A program made the position numbers and the translations under genes. 64,000 nt of DNA from Streptomyces sp. CA-278952. GTDB lineage: Bacteria; Actinomycetota; Actinomycetes; Streptomycetales; Streptomycetaceae. The stretch is from positions 2,728,001-2,792,000 of the forward strand of contig NZ_CP112880.1 in assembly GCF_028747205.1 (NCBI RefSeq), in the 5' to 3' direction. The notes under the pieces were generated by a model that made no database searches, was not told the origin of the DNA, and saw only the letters and a list, made by a program, of their open reading frames with translations. How positions within the stretch are numbered: the stretch's first letter is position 1; each line of letters begins with the position of its first letter. This document shows, one piece after another, positions 1-7,950 of this stretch.

Positions 1-1
1 C

Positions 2-619
2 GGCGCCCTCGTCTACGCCCCGAACCGGGGGCGGAAGGCGACGTACACCAACCCCGGGTGCACCCCGCTGCCCGGCCCGGGGGCGCCGGCCGCCCTGATC
101 GAGCGGTATCTGCGCGCGTACGGGCCGGCCACCTCCGCCCATTTCGCCCGCTGGCTCGCCGCGCCGAAGCCCTGGGCGGCCGACCAGTTCGCCGCGCTGG
201 CGGCGGCGGGGGCGATCGAGGAGGTGATGTTCGCTGACGCGGGTCCGGCGTGGGTGGTCGCGGGCGACACGGACTTCCCGGCGTCACCGGTGCGCGGCGT
301 GCGCCTGCTCCCGTACTTCGACGCGTTCACCATCGCCTCCCAGCCCCGTGAGCGGCTGTTCCCGGGGGCGGCGTACGAGCGTGCTCTCGCGGGCGGGCAG
401 GCGGGGAACTTCCCGGTGCTGCTGGTGGACGGCACGGTGGCCGGCGTCTGGCACCTGCGCCGCTCGGGCCGCCGGATCGCGGTGACGGTGGAGCCGCTGG
501 AGCCCCTGCCGCCGGCCGGGCTGCGCGCGCTGGAGGAGCAGGTGGAGCGGGTCGCCGCGATCATGGAGGGGGCGGCGGAGCTGACGGTCGGCCCGGTGAC
601 GGTGGGGCCCCACGCGTAG
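2..619 (+). CDS. Winged-helix DNA-binding domain protein (AlkZ/YcaQ-like), 5' truncated
   Basis: Only the C-terminal 205 residues are present; the frame is open from base 2, so the start lies left of the window. The segment around LLPYFDAFTIASQPRERLFPG and the following VLLVDGTVAGVWHLRR resemble the C-terminal part of the winged-helix family that includes the crosslink-repair glycosylase AlkZ/YcaQ and many uncharacterised actinobacterial relatives. In that family this region is a beta-rich domain following helix-turn-helix modules. Catalysis cannot be judged because the N-terminal half is missing. An intergenic tandem array follows, and the next gene is convergent. The family call is by pattern recognition only. 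Confidence 0.7.
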   Translation, partial: GALVYAPNRGRKATYTNPGCTPLPGPGAPAALIERYLRAYGPATSAHFARWLAAPKPWAADQFAALAAAGAIEEVMFADAGPAWVVAGDTDFPASPVRGVRLLPYFDAFTIASQPRERLFPGAAYERALAGGQAGNFPVLLVDGTVAGVWHLRRSGRRIAVTVEPLEPLPPAGLRALEEQVERVAAIMEGAAELTVGPVTVGPHA

Positions 620-682
620 ACGCCGGGGCGGGGTCCACTCGGGGTGTACGGGGGTGCGTGGGCGTGTGCGGGTCGGGGGTGC

Positions 683-821
683 GGCTCGCGGGGCAGGATC
701 GCGGCTCACGGGGCAGGAGCGGAGCTCACGGGTCAGGGATGGGCTCACGGGTCAGGGGCGGGGCTCGCGGGTCAGGGGCGGGGCTCGCGGGTCAGGGGCG
801 GGCTCGCGGGTCAGGGCCGGG
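683..821. repeat. Tandem array of about seven 18-21 bp units, reaching into a stop codon
   Basis: Units of the form GGCTCGCGGGTCAGGGGCGG are repeated about seven times with small changes in length. The unit nearest the minus-strand gene supplies its stop codon (TCA at 811-813, read as TGA), and the GGGTCAGGG core recurs up the array. There are no unique spacers, so it is not CRISPR. Confidence 0.85.
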
Positions 822-1257
822 GCTCGAAGCGGATGGCCATCGTGTCCCCGGCGACCACCACGAAGTCCCCTTCCTCGCACCGGATGACGGCCTGGAGCAC
901 CTCCCCGCCGGCATCCCTCAGCTCCTGGGTGCCCACGACCGTCCACGCTCCCCCGGGCGGCACCGGCGGGAGGAGCGCGGGCGGGGCGTGCTGCCACCGG
1001 CTCGCCGGTACGCACCAGTCGGGCAGCCTCGGCCAGGCGCCCGGGGTGACGTGCAGCGTCCGGTCGGAGGCGCAGGTCAGCAGGACGGACTGGTCGTCCG
1101 AGAGGACGAACTCGACGGCCTCCGGCTCGCCCGCCCGGCCCTCGGGCCGGTAGTAGACCCCGAGGACGGCGGTGATCCTGGCCCCCGTGAGCCAGTCGGC
1201 GTTGCCGTGCCGCGCCCGCCCGGCAGTCGCCGCGCAGTCTTCCCTCTCCAGGGTCAT
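811..1257 (-). CDS. Hypothetical protein (148 aa)
   Basis: No family is recognised. The protein is soluble, with no signal peptide or membrane segment, and rich in Asp, Glu, Trp and Pro, with a predicted mixed alpha/beta character. The ATG at 1257 is preferred over a GTG six bases upstream because GGAGGAG lies five to six bases before it. The stop codon lies inside a tandem array. The upstream neighbour on the same strand ends about 150 bp away, so co-transcription is possible but not shown. Coding is supported by strong third-position GC and a good ribosome site. Confidence 0.7.
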   Translation of the reverse strand: MTLEREDCAATAGRARHGNADWLTGARITAVLGVYYRPEGRAGEPEAVEFVLSDDQSVLLTCASDRTLHVTPGAWPRLPDWCVPASRWQHAPPALLPPVPPGGAWTVVGTQELRDAGGEVLQAVIRCEEGDFVVVAGDTMAIRFEPRP

Positions 1258-1405
1258 GACCACTCCTCCTCCTTCGCTGTGCCCTCCGCTGTGCGTGCGT
1301 CCCGTCGAGTAGGACGGCCGCCCGCACGATCCCGTTGCCTCCGGGGCAAGGCTGAACTGGCGTACGGGGGACGCGGGTTGACCGGCGGATGGGTCCCGGC
1401 CGCCG

Positions 1406-2257
1406 TCACCGGGGCTTGCGGGCCTCGATCAGGAAGCGGGCGGTGCGGGCGCGGAACGGTCCTTCCGCCTCGATCTGCCGGTGCAGTGCGGCCAGTTGGG
1501 GCCGGTACCGCTCGACGGTGAATCCGGGGACCATCCAGATCACCTTGCGCAGGAAGTAGACCACCGCGCCGATGTCGTGGAACTCGGTGCGCAGGGTCTC
1601 GGAGCGCAGGTCGACCACGTCGAGTCCGGCCGCCGTAGCGGCGGCCCGTGCGTCCTCCGGGTGCCGGCCGCGGCGGACCTCGGGCGGCTGGGGGCCGAGG
1701 AAGTACTCGACGAGTTCGAAGACGCTGGCCGGGCCGACCTGCTGCGAGAAGTACGTGCCGCCGGGGGTGAGGACCCGCGCGATCTCCTCCCACCACGTGG
1801 TGACCGGATGGCGGCTGACCACGAGGTCGAAGGCGGCGTCCCCGAAGGGCAGCGGCGGCTCGTCCTCGTCGGCGACGACGACCGCCCCGAGCGGGTGCAG
1901 GAGGGCGGTGGCGCGGGCGATGTTGGGCGGCCAGGCCTCCGTGGCCACGGTGACCGGGGGGAGCTTCGGTGCGGCGGCCAGGACCTCGCCGCCCCCGGTC
2001 TGGAGGTCGAGCGCGGCGTGGGCCCGGCCGAGGCGGTCGGCCATCGCACGGGCGTACCCCCAGGAGGGGCGCTCCTCGGTGGCCCGGCCCTCCAGCCAGG
2101 AGAAGTCCCAGCCGTCCACGGACACGGCGTCGGCCTCGGCGACGAGAGCCTCGAACCGGTCGCGGGAGGCCGCGGAGTCGAAGGGGAGGGGTGCGGGGAC
2201 GGGGGCAGGGCCGGGAACGGGGGCAGGGCCGGGGACAGGTTCGGATGGTTCGGACAT
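1406..2257 (-). CDS. Class I SAM-dependent methyltransferase
   Basis: A 283-residue protein with a Rossmann methyltransferase core. The SAM-binding glycine motif ALDLQTGGGEVL is at residues 82-93, the acidic strand with VVVADEDEP follows near 127-134, FDLVVSRH at 143-150 is the motif IV strand, and RVLTPGG at 161-167 is the usual post-IV turn. The substrate cannot be deduced. Residues 8-24 are a Pro/Ala/Val repeat that looks like a disordered leader. The C-terminal part (FRARTARFLIEARKP) is typical of small-molecule methyltransferases in actinobacteria. The ATG at 2257 is the only good start. Confidence 0.85.
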   Translation of the reverse strand: MSEPSEPVPGPAPVPGPAPVPAPLPFDSAASRDRFEALVAEADAVSVDGWDFSWLEGRATEERPSWGYARAMADRLGRAHAALDLQTGGGEVLAAAPKLPPVTVATEAWPPNIARATALLHPLGAVVVADEDEPPLPFGDAAFDLVVSRHPVTTWWEEIARVLTPGGTYFSQQVGPASVFELVEYFLGPQPPEVRRGRHPEDARAAATAAGLDVVDLRSETLRTEFHDIGAVVYFLRKVIWMVPGFTVERYRPQLAALHRQIEAEGPFRARTARFLIEARKPR

Positions 2258-2337
2258 ACGGGAATCGTGTCAGGCGGCCCCGGAGCACGCGAACGGATTC
2301 CGCGCCCGTGCGGGCGCCCGCACGAGGCGGGCCGTTC

Positions 2338-3363
2338 TCACCCGGCCAGGGCTCCCAGCAGCAGGCCGGTCAGCGCCCCGCCGATCATGAACGGGCCGAA
2401 CGGGATGCCGGTCCTGCGCCCCGCCCGGCGCAGGAGCACCAGGGCGAGTCCGTACGCCGCCCCGAACAGGAACCCGGCGAACCCGCCCACGAACAGCACG
2501 GTCCAGCCGTACCAGCCGAGGGCCACGCCCAGGGCGAGGGCGAGCTTCACATCGCCGAAGCCCATCCCGTTCGGGTTGATCAGGAAGAGCAGGAAGTAGA
2601 AGCCGCCGAGGGCCGGACCGCCCAGCAGGCCGGAGGTCCAGGAGCCTGCGTGCCCGGGAAGCAGTGCGGCGCCGCCGAGCAGCAGGACGGCCGCGGCCGC
2701 CAGGGGCAGGGTCAGCGGGTCGGGCAGCCGGTGGACCCGCCGGTCGACGACGGCGAGGAGCACGGCGACGGGGGTCAGCGCCAGCCATCCGACGAGCTCG
2801 GGCCTGCCCCCGGTGGCGGCGGCGAGCGCGACGCAGGCGGCCACGGTGACCAGGGGGGCGAGGACACCGGGGGCGTACGCGGCGGACGCGGCGGGAGTGG
2901 GGGCTTGCGTGTCGCGGCCCGCCTCGGCGGGAACGGAGGTTCCGGTGTCGCGGCCCGCCTCGGTGGGCCCGGAGGCCCCCGTGCCGCCGCCCGCCTCGGC
3001 GGAGGCGGAGGTCCCCGTGCTGCGGCCCGCCTCACCGGAGGCGGGGGGCCCGATGTCGCGGCCCGCCTCGGCGGAGGCCGCCCCGGGTCCGGTGCCCGGT
3101 CGGTCGTTGCTCGGCAGGCCGCTCTCGGGGCCCGTGCCGGTGTGGGCCCCGGGCGCGCCCGGCGTACCCGGGGCGGCGGCGCAGGGCGCGCACCGGGCCG
3201 GTCCCAGCCAGCCGCGGACCGGGCCGGTGAGTGGATGCCCGGCGGGGCACGCCGTACGCCAGGGCTCCTCCGGCTCGACGGCGAACCGGTACGCGGCACG
3301 CGGGATCAGCAGTCCGGTGACGGCACCCCAGACCGCGGCGAGGGCGAGCAGCACGGCGTCCAC
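2338..3363 (-). CDS. Prepilin peptidase (A24 family), probably for the Tad/Flp pilus
   Basis: A polytopic membrane aspartyl protease that would cut the leader of type IV prepilins at the cytoplasmic face. The two catalytic aspartates are visible: Asp207 in VVDRRVHRLPD and Asp271 in GMGFGDVK, the signature GxGD motif. An N-terminal segment carries Cys39 (CPAGH) and C58xxC61, recalling the cysteine-bearing loop of long prepilin peptidases. Between this and the catalytic core lies a 60-residue linker made of 12-residue repeats (residues about 92-151), which makes the protein about 100 residues longer than typical. The start is a GTG at 3363. The Flp pilin and Tad machinery lie 6-19 kb away, so this is the likely processing enzyme. 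Confidence 0.88.
   Translation of the reverse strand: MDAVLLALAAVWGAVTGLLIPRAAYRFAVEPEEPWRTACPAGHPLTGPVRGWLGPARCAPCAAAPGTPGAPGAHTGTGPESGLPSNDRPGTGPGAASAEAGRDIGPPASGEAGRSTGTSASAEAGGGTGASGPTEAGRDTGTSVPAEAGRDTQAPTPAASAAYAPGVLAPLVTVAACVALAAATGGRPELVGWLALTPVAVLLAVVDRRVHRLPDPLTLPLAAAAVLLLGGAALLPGHAGSWTSGLLGGPALGGFYFLLFLINPNGMGFGDVKLALALGVALGWYGWTVLFVGGFAGFLFGAAYGLALVLLRRAGRRTGIPFGPFMIGGALTGLLLGALAG
2909..3088 (-). repeat. Five in-frame 36-bp repeats inside the prepilin peptidase gene
   Basis: Five 36-bp units each encode twelve residues of the pattern xxxEAGRxTGTS. The unit is a multiple of three, so copy number can vary without breaking the frame. The segment links the N-terminal Cys-bearing region to the catalytic membrane domain. 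Confidence 0.85.
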
Positions 3364-3467
3364 GGAACGACCCTAATGGGCCGTGGTAACAGGGGTCTTG
3401 GGTCCGGGGGCCCAAGCGCGGCCGTATCGGACCCGGGCGGGTCCGCCGGGGGCTACGGTCGGTGCCC

Positions 3468-3872
3468 ATGAGGACATGGCGCGATGGCGACGGGACGCTC
3501 ACGGTCGGCACGGACTCCGGGGCCCGGGAGGTGCCGCTGCGGATAGCGGCCTCGTACCGGGCCCGTAGCAAAGGGCTGCTCGGGCGGGACGGGATCGAGG
3601 GGGCGATGATGCTCACCCCGTGCGGGAGTGTGCACACCTTCCGGATGCGGTTCCCCATCGATGTGGCGTACCTGGACCGGAGGTTCACGGTCCTGGCCGT
3701 CCGCACGATGAAGCCCGGCCGCCTCGGGCTGCCCCGGCCCCGGGCCCGGCACGTGGTGGAGGCGGAGGCCGGGGCGATGGAGCGGTGGGGGGTGCGGCCG
3801 GGCGTACGGGTGGAGCTGCGGGCGACGGCCCCCGCCTCCGGGGCGCCCGGGGCGTCAGGTTCTGGAGCCTGA
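3468..3872 (+). CDS. DUF192 family protein
   Basis: A 134-residue DUF192-type protein. The family features are the RSKGLLGRDGIEGAMML segment, the SVHTFRMRFPIDVAYLDRRF core and the RHVVEAEAG segment near the C-terminus. DUF192 proteins are small beta-barrels with no settled function and are often encoded next to prepilin peptidases or pilus genes, as here (divergent from the prepilin peptidase, about 100 bp apart). No signal peptide is seen. ATG 3468 is chosen over the in-frame GTG at 3462. The last fifteen residues are Ala/Gly/Ser-rich and probably disordered. Confidence 0.85.
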   Translation: MRTWRDGDGTLTVGTDSGAREVPLRIAASYRARSKGLLGRDGIEGAMMLTPCGSVHTFRMRFPIDVAYLDRRFTVLAVRTMKPGRLGLPRPRARHVVEAEAGAMERWGVRPGVRVELRATAPASGAPGASGSGA

Positions 3873-3901
3873 GAACGCGGCGCGACGCCGGTGGGAGCGG
3901 G

Positions 3902-5101
3902 CTACGGCGGGCCCGCGCCCAGCAGGGTCCAGGCCCCGTAGGCGGCGGACGCGCAGGCCAGGACGGCGAGGACGGCGGCCGTACGCCCGGTCGTGCGCAG
4001 CCGCAGCAGGGCGACGGCGGGCGGGAGCAGCAGGGGGAACGCGGGCATCATCAGGCGCGGCCGGGAGCCGAAGTACCCGGCGCCGATCAGCGAGATGACG
4101 ACGATCGTGAGGGCGTAGACGAGCACCGGGAGCGGCTGCCGCTGCCGTACGCACAGCACCACCAGCCACCCCAGCAGCCCGAGCGCCGCGCAGAGGCCGA
4201 GGGCGGCGGGCCACGGGAGGCCGGCGATGAAGGCGGCGAGCGCGCGGCCGCCGTCGATGTTGTTGCCCCACTGCGCCTGGACGTCGAAGTAGGCGAACGG
4301 GCTGCCCTCGCGGACGGCCACGAACACCACGTACGCCAGCCAGCCCAGCGGTGCGAGCGCCACGCCCGCGATCATCCGGGCGTTGCGGCGCAGCACCGGG
4401 CCGGCGCGGCGCTCGTCGCGGTACTCCCGTACGAGGGTGACGGCCGCGGTGATCGCCAGCGCCGCGATGAGCGCCGCCGCCGTGGGCCGGGTGAGCCCCG
4501 CCAGGACGCAGAGCGCGCCCGCCACGATCCAGCGGCCCGTGAGGACGGCATACAGCGCCCAGGCGGCGAGCGCGGTGAACAGGGTCTCGGTGTACGCCAT
4601 CGACTGGACGAACGCCGTCGGGTACACCCCCCAGAGGGCGGCCAGCACCACCCCCGTACGCCGTCCGCGCAGCTGAGCGCCGACGGCGTAGATGCCCCAG
4701 GCGGCGAGCAGCCCGGCCGTCCAGGCGACCAGGAGTCCGGCGCCGCCGAGGGTGAGCGGGGCCACCTCGGAGATGGATCGCTCCAGGGCCGGGAGCAGGG
4801 GGAAGAACGCCAGGTCGGAGTGGACGGAGCCGTCCGGGAGGGTGACGGTGTAGCGGTAGCCGTTCTCGGCGATGCGCTGGTACCAGACGGAGTCCCAGCG
4901 TCCGCTGAGCGGCCCCAGGGGGTCCTTGCCGGCGGCGGACGCGGCTGCCCAGAAGGCCAGGAGCCCCAGGGCCCGGGCGGCGGCGTAGACCGCGAGCGCG
5001 GGCGCGGCGGCCCGGAGCGCGGCGGCGGCCCGGGACCCGGGGGTGCGGGGGCCCGGGGCCGGACCGGCGGGCGGCCGGGCGCGGAGCTGGTGATCGGACA
5101 T
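3902..5101 (-). CDS. PIG-V-like membrane glycosyl(mannosyl)transferase
   Basis: A 399-residue polytopic membrane protein with about ten hydrophobic segments. Near the N-terminus, GRWDSVWYQRIAENGY (residues 67-82) is the lumenal/extracellular acidic motif of GT-C enzymes of the PIG-V/Mannosyl_trans2 type. Further conserved-looking loops are LAFFPLLPALER and YPTAFVQSMAYTETLF, the latter also typical of this family. By family knowledge it would transfer a sugar from a polyprenyl-phosphate donor outside the membrane; acceptor and sugar are unknown. ATG 5101 (MSDHQL) is chosen over the upstream start at 5131. It stands alone on this strand, convergent with DUF192. Confidence 0.82.
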   Translation of the reverse strand: MSDHQLRARPPAGPAPGPRTPGSRAAAALRAAAPALAVYAAARALGLLAFWAAASAAGKDPLGPLSGRWDSVWYQRIAENGYRYTVTLPDGSVHSDLAFFPLLPALERSISEVAPLTLGGAGLLVAWTAGLLAAWGIYAVGAQLRGRRTGVVLAALWGVYPTAFVQSMAYTETLFTALAAWALYAVLTGRWIVAGALCVLAGLTRPTAAALIAALAITAAVTLVREYRDERRAGPVLRRNARMIAGVALAPLGWLAYVVFVAVREGSPFAYFDVQAQWGNNIDGGRALAAFIAGLPWPAALGLCAALGLLGWLVVLCVRQRQPLPVLVYALTIVVISLIGAGYFGSRPRLMMPAFPLLLPPAVALLRLRTTGRTAAVLAVLACASAAYGAWTLLGAGPP

Positions 5102-5188
5102 ACGGCCGATTATGACGTCGGCGGCGGGCATCCCTCCGCACCGGGGGCCGGGGCCCGGGGAGCGTCCGGGGGTGCGCGGCGGCCCGGC

Positions 5189-5782
5189 TCAGACGCCGAG
5201 CACCTCGTTCCCGTACACCTTCCACGGCGACATCTCCACCCCGTCCATGACGGCCAGCTGCGGGTGGCGGGCGGCCGTCTCGTCCCGTACGGCGACGGCG
5301 TCCGGCCAGGAGTGGAGGTGCGCGTCGCCCTCGATGACGACGCCGTCCCAGTCGGTGGCGGCCGTCGCCCCGCTCCGGTCGACGACGAAGCCGATGCAGA
5401 GCACGGAGGCCCGTCCGACGGTCCGCCGGATGGCACTCACGGCGTGTTCCCGCTCCGGCTCGGGCAGCTCCCCCACGGAGAACTCCACGGCGACGACACC
5501 GGCCCGGGCCTGCCGGATGCGCACCAGGAGGTCGAGGCCCCCGTCGGTCCACAACCGGAATCCGACCTCGCGGAGCCGCTGGAGTCCGGCGATCGACAGC
5601 AACTGCTCGCGGGTGACGGGCGAACGGGCGCCCAGGGACGCGGAGTCGAGACTGACGAGCACAGTGCGGCCGGAGACCGGGTGCGTCGGGCGGAGCCCCT
5701 CGGCCTCCAGGTCGCCCAGCAGCGTCCGGGCGTCCAGCGGGGTCCAGCCCAGGTGGTACGAGTAGAAGAATCCGGCATCCAT
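5189..5782 (-). CDS. Hypothetical protein (197 aa)
   Basis: No family is recognised. The protein is soluble and begins MDAGFFYSYHLGWTPLDARTLL; it has alternating hydrophobic strands such as AGVVAVEFSVGELP and SVLCIGFVVDRSG, suggesting an alpha/beta fold. The ATG at 5782 follows a G-rich stretch (GGGGTGGGG) that can act as a ribosome site. A longer reading to ATG 5827 would run into a 14-bp tandem repeat in which every unit contains an ATG, so that extension is disfavoured. Codon usage fits the genome. Confidence 0.65.
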   Translation of the reverse strand: MDAGFFYSYHLGWTPLDARTLLGDLEAEGLRPTHPVSGRTVLVSLDSASLGARSPVTREQLLSIAGLQRLREVGFRLWTDGGLDLLVRIRQARAGVVAVEFSVGELPEPEREHAVSAIRRTVGRASVLCIGFVVDRSGATAATDWDGVVIEGDAHLHSWPDAVAVRDETAARHPQLAVMDGVEMSPWKVYGNEVLGV

Positions 5783-5796
5783 CGACGCCCCACCCC

Positions 5797-5838
5797 CATC
5801 GCGGTTCTTCCATCGCGGTTCTTCCATCGCGATTCTTC
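5797..5838. repeat. Three 14-bp direct repeats in a 5' region
   Basis: CATCGCGGTTCTTC occurs at 5797-5810 and 5811-5824, and with one change at 5825-5838. The array lies just upstream of the minus-strand gene starting at 5782; read on that strand each unit presents an ATG in a different frame. Confidence 0.85.
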
Positions 5839-5960
5839 GCGGCGTCGTGGTCGGCGACCACCGTCACATCCGAGCGTACCGAGCCGCGGCCGTGGCGGCG
5901 TGGGCCCACGGGCCCACCGGCGGCCCCAAGCGGAACGGCCGGCACGACCCGGCACCCCAC

Positions 5961-6014
5961 GCCACCTCCACCTCCACCTCCACCTCCACCTCCACCTGCA
6001 CCTTCACCTTCACC
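5961..6014. repeat. CCACCT hexamer microsatellite
   Basis: About six near-perfect CCACCT units are followed by degenerate CACCTT units. The array sits about 65 bp upstream of the HAD hydrolase start, in noncoding DNA. I see no other element in the 300-bp gap apart from this and the 14-bp repeats. Confidence 0.85.
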
Positions 6015-6080
6015 AGGGCATGTGATGCGGGGCTTGTGGTGTTGTTCGGACCGACGCCCACCTTGGAGGAGACCCTCACC

Positions 6081-6806
6081 ATGGCAGAGCTGAAGATCGA
6101 CGCCGTCGTGTTCGACGTACTCGGCACGCTCGTCGACGAACCTGCCGGACTCCGCGCCGGCATCCGTGCGCTCGACCCGTCCCCCGGCACCCCCGGCACC
6201 CCGGACGCCCCGGACGCCCCGGACGCCGCCGGGACCGAGCGGCTCCTGCTGCTGTGGCAGCGGCACATCGAGCGGGAGCAGCGCCGCGTCCTCTACGGCG
6301 ACCGGCCCTACCTGCCCAGCGATCTCCTCGACCGGGAGGCCGCCGGGCTCGTCGCGGAGGCCGCCGGGGTCGAGGATCCGGCAGCGGTGGAGGCGCTCGC
6401 CCGGGCGGCCCGCCGCCTCCCGCCGTGGCCCGACACCGTGGCGGGGCTCGCCCGGATCGGCGGGCGCTTCCCGCTCATCGGCCTCTCCAACGCGAGCCGG
6501 ACGGCGCTGCTGGAGCTGAACGCCCACGCCGGACTGCGCTGGCACCAGGCGCTGTCCGCCGAGGACGCCCGCGCCTACAAGCCGGACCCGGCGGTCTACC
6601 GGCTGGCCGTCACCGTCGCCGGGGCGCCGCCGGAACGCCTGCTGATGGTCGCCGCCCACTCCTGGGACCTGCGCGGCGCGCAGGCGCTGGGCCTGCGCAC
6701 GGCCTATGTGGCCCGCCCGGTCGGCGACCCGCCCACCTCCGCGGACCGGTTCGACCTGTACGCGGAGGGTCTGGCGGATCTGGCGGGACAACTGGGGGTG
6801 TCGTAA
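6081..6806 (+). CDS. HAD-superfamily hydrolase (haloacid dehalogenase type II-like)
   Basis: A 241-residue HAD protein. Motif I is VVFDVLGTLVDE at residues 9-20, where the Asp would be the nucleophile but the usual second Asp (DxD) is replaced (DVLGT). This favours a dehalogenase-type or phosphatase variant. Motif II is the GLSNAS strand, and motif III/IV is YKPDPAVYRLAV, as in type II dehalogenases. The cap domain lies between motifs I and II and contains a GTPGTPDAPDAPDA repeat. ATG 6081 follows GGAGGA at a good distance; the longer open frame from 5847 crosses a microsatellite and is rejected. The substrate is unknown. Confidence 0.85.
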   Translation: MAELKIDAVVFDVLGTLVDEPAGLRAGIRALDPSPGTPGTPDAPDAPDAAGTERLLLLWQRHIEREQRRVLYGDRPYLPSDLLDREAAGLVAEAAGVEDPAAVEALARAARRLPPWPDTVAGLARIGGRFPLIGLSNASRTALLELNAHAGLRWHQALSAEDARAYKPDPAVYRLAVTVAGAPPERLLMVAAHSWDLRGAQALGLRTAYVARPVGDPPTSADRFDLYAEGLADLAGQLGVS

Positions 6807-6860
6807 GGACGTCCCGGGGGGTGCGGGGCCCGTCGATCAGGGTCGGTCAGGCAGTGCCGG

Positions 6861-7781
6861 TCAGCCAGTGCCTCCGTTGCGGTGGAGGGCTTCCAGGGCG
6901 GTCAGTTCGTCGTCGGACAGCCGCAGGGCTCCGGCGGCCACGTTGGCGGCCAGGTGGTCCGGGTTGCCGGTGCCGGGGATGGCGAGCACGTGGGGTCCGC
7001 GGTGGAGCGCCCAGGCCAGCCGGATCTGCGCCGTGCTCGCGCCGTGCGTGCGGGCGACGGTGAGCAGCGTGTCGTCGTCGGCGGCGTCCGGAGAGGCGCC
7101 CGCGTCGCGCCCGGCGCCCGCGATGGAGTAGAAGGGCACGAAGGCGATCCCCTGCTCGCCGCAGGCTCGCAGGAACGCGTCCTGGTCCGGCGGGGACCCG
7201 AGCCCGTACATGTTCTGCACGCAGACCACCGGGGCGATGGCGCGCGCTTCGGCGAGCTGTGCGGGGCCGACGTTGGAAAGGCCGAGGTGACGGATCAGGC
7301 CAGCTTCGCGCAGTTCTGCCAGGGCACCGAACCGTTCGGCGATCGAATCGGCGCCCACGATGCGCAGGTTCACCACGTCGAGGTGGTCGCGGCCGAGCTG
7401 CCGGAGGTTCTCCTCCACCTGCCCGCGCAGCTGTCCCGGCGTGGCGTGGGTCTGCCACTCGCCCGAGGAGTCGCGGCACGGTCCGACCTTGGTGGTGATG
7501 ACCAGGTCGTCGGGGTACGGGGCGAGCGCGCTGTTGATCAGCTCGTTGGCGGAGCGGAGTCGCGAGAAGTAGAACGCGGCGGTGTCGAGGTGGTTCACGC
7601 CGAGTTCGCGGGCTCGGCGCAGCACCTGTAGCGCACGGTTCCGGTCGCCCGGCACCGCGTCGACGTCGAACGCTTCGCCCTGCTGCGGCAACCGCATCGT
7701 CCCGAGCCCGATCCGGTTGACCACGAGGTCGCCCAGGGTCCAGGTGCCCGAAGCGGCGGCGGTGATCGTCTCTGATGTCAT
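6861..7781 (-). CDS. Aldo/keto reductase
   Basis: A 306-residue TIM-barrel oxidoreductase that would use NADPH. Asp66 and Tyr71 (HLDTAAFYF) and Lys98 (VITTKVG) match three of the four catalytic residues. The fourth, a His usually at the end of the next strand, is not present: the strand reads HLDVVNLRIVG. The C-terminal cofactor region has IPGTGNPDHLAANVAA, as in many actinobacterial members. Loss of the His is known in some aldo/keto reductase subgroups with altered activity. It is convergent with the HAD gene. Substrate unknown. Confidence 0.88.
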   Translation of the reverse strand: MTSETITAAASGTWTLGDLVVNRIGLGTMRLPQQGEAFDVDAVPGDRNRALQVLRRARELGVNHLDTAAFYFSRLRSANELINSALAPYPDDLVITTKVGPCRDSSGEWQTHATPGQLRGQVEENLRQLGRDHLDVVNLRIVGADSIAERFGALAELREAGLIRHLGLSNVGPAQLAEARAIAPVVCVQNMYGLGSPPDQDAFLRACGEQGIAFVPFYSIAGAGRDAGASPDAADDDTLLTVARTHGASTAQIRLAWALHRGPHVLAIPGTGNPDHLAANVAAGALRLSDDELTALEALHRNGGTG

Positions 7782-7950
7782 GCCTGGATGATCTCCGGGA
7801 GTGGGTGGCGCCGGCGATGGTTCAGCGGAGCGCGGAACGCCGCCTTGGAAGTCGCCCCGGGGCCGGAGGGCCCGGCGGGCGTCGCGGCGTCCGCGCCGGA
7901 GGAGAGGCCGGGGCCGGCGCAGGGGGCGAAGCCGTGGGCTGCTTCCGCTC

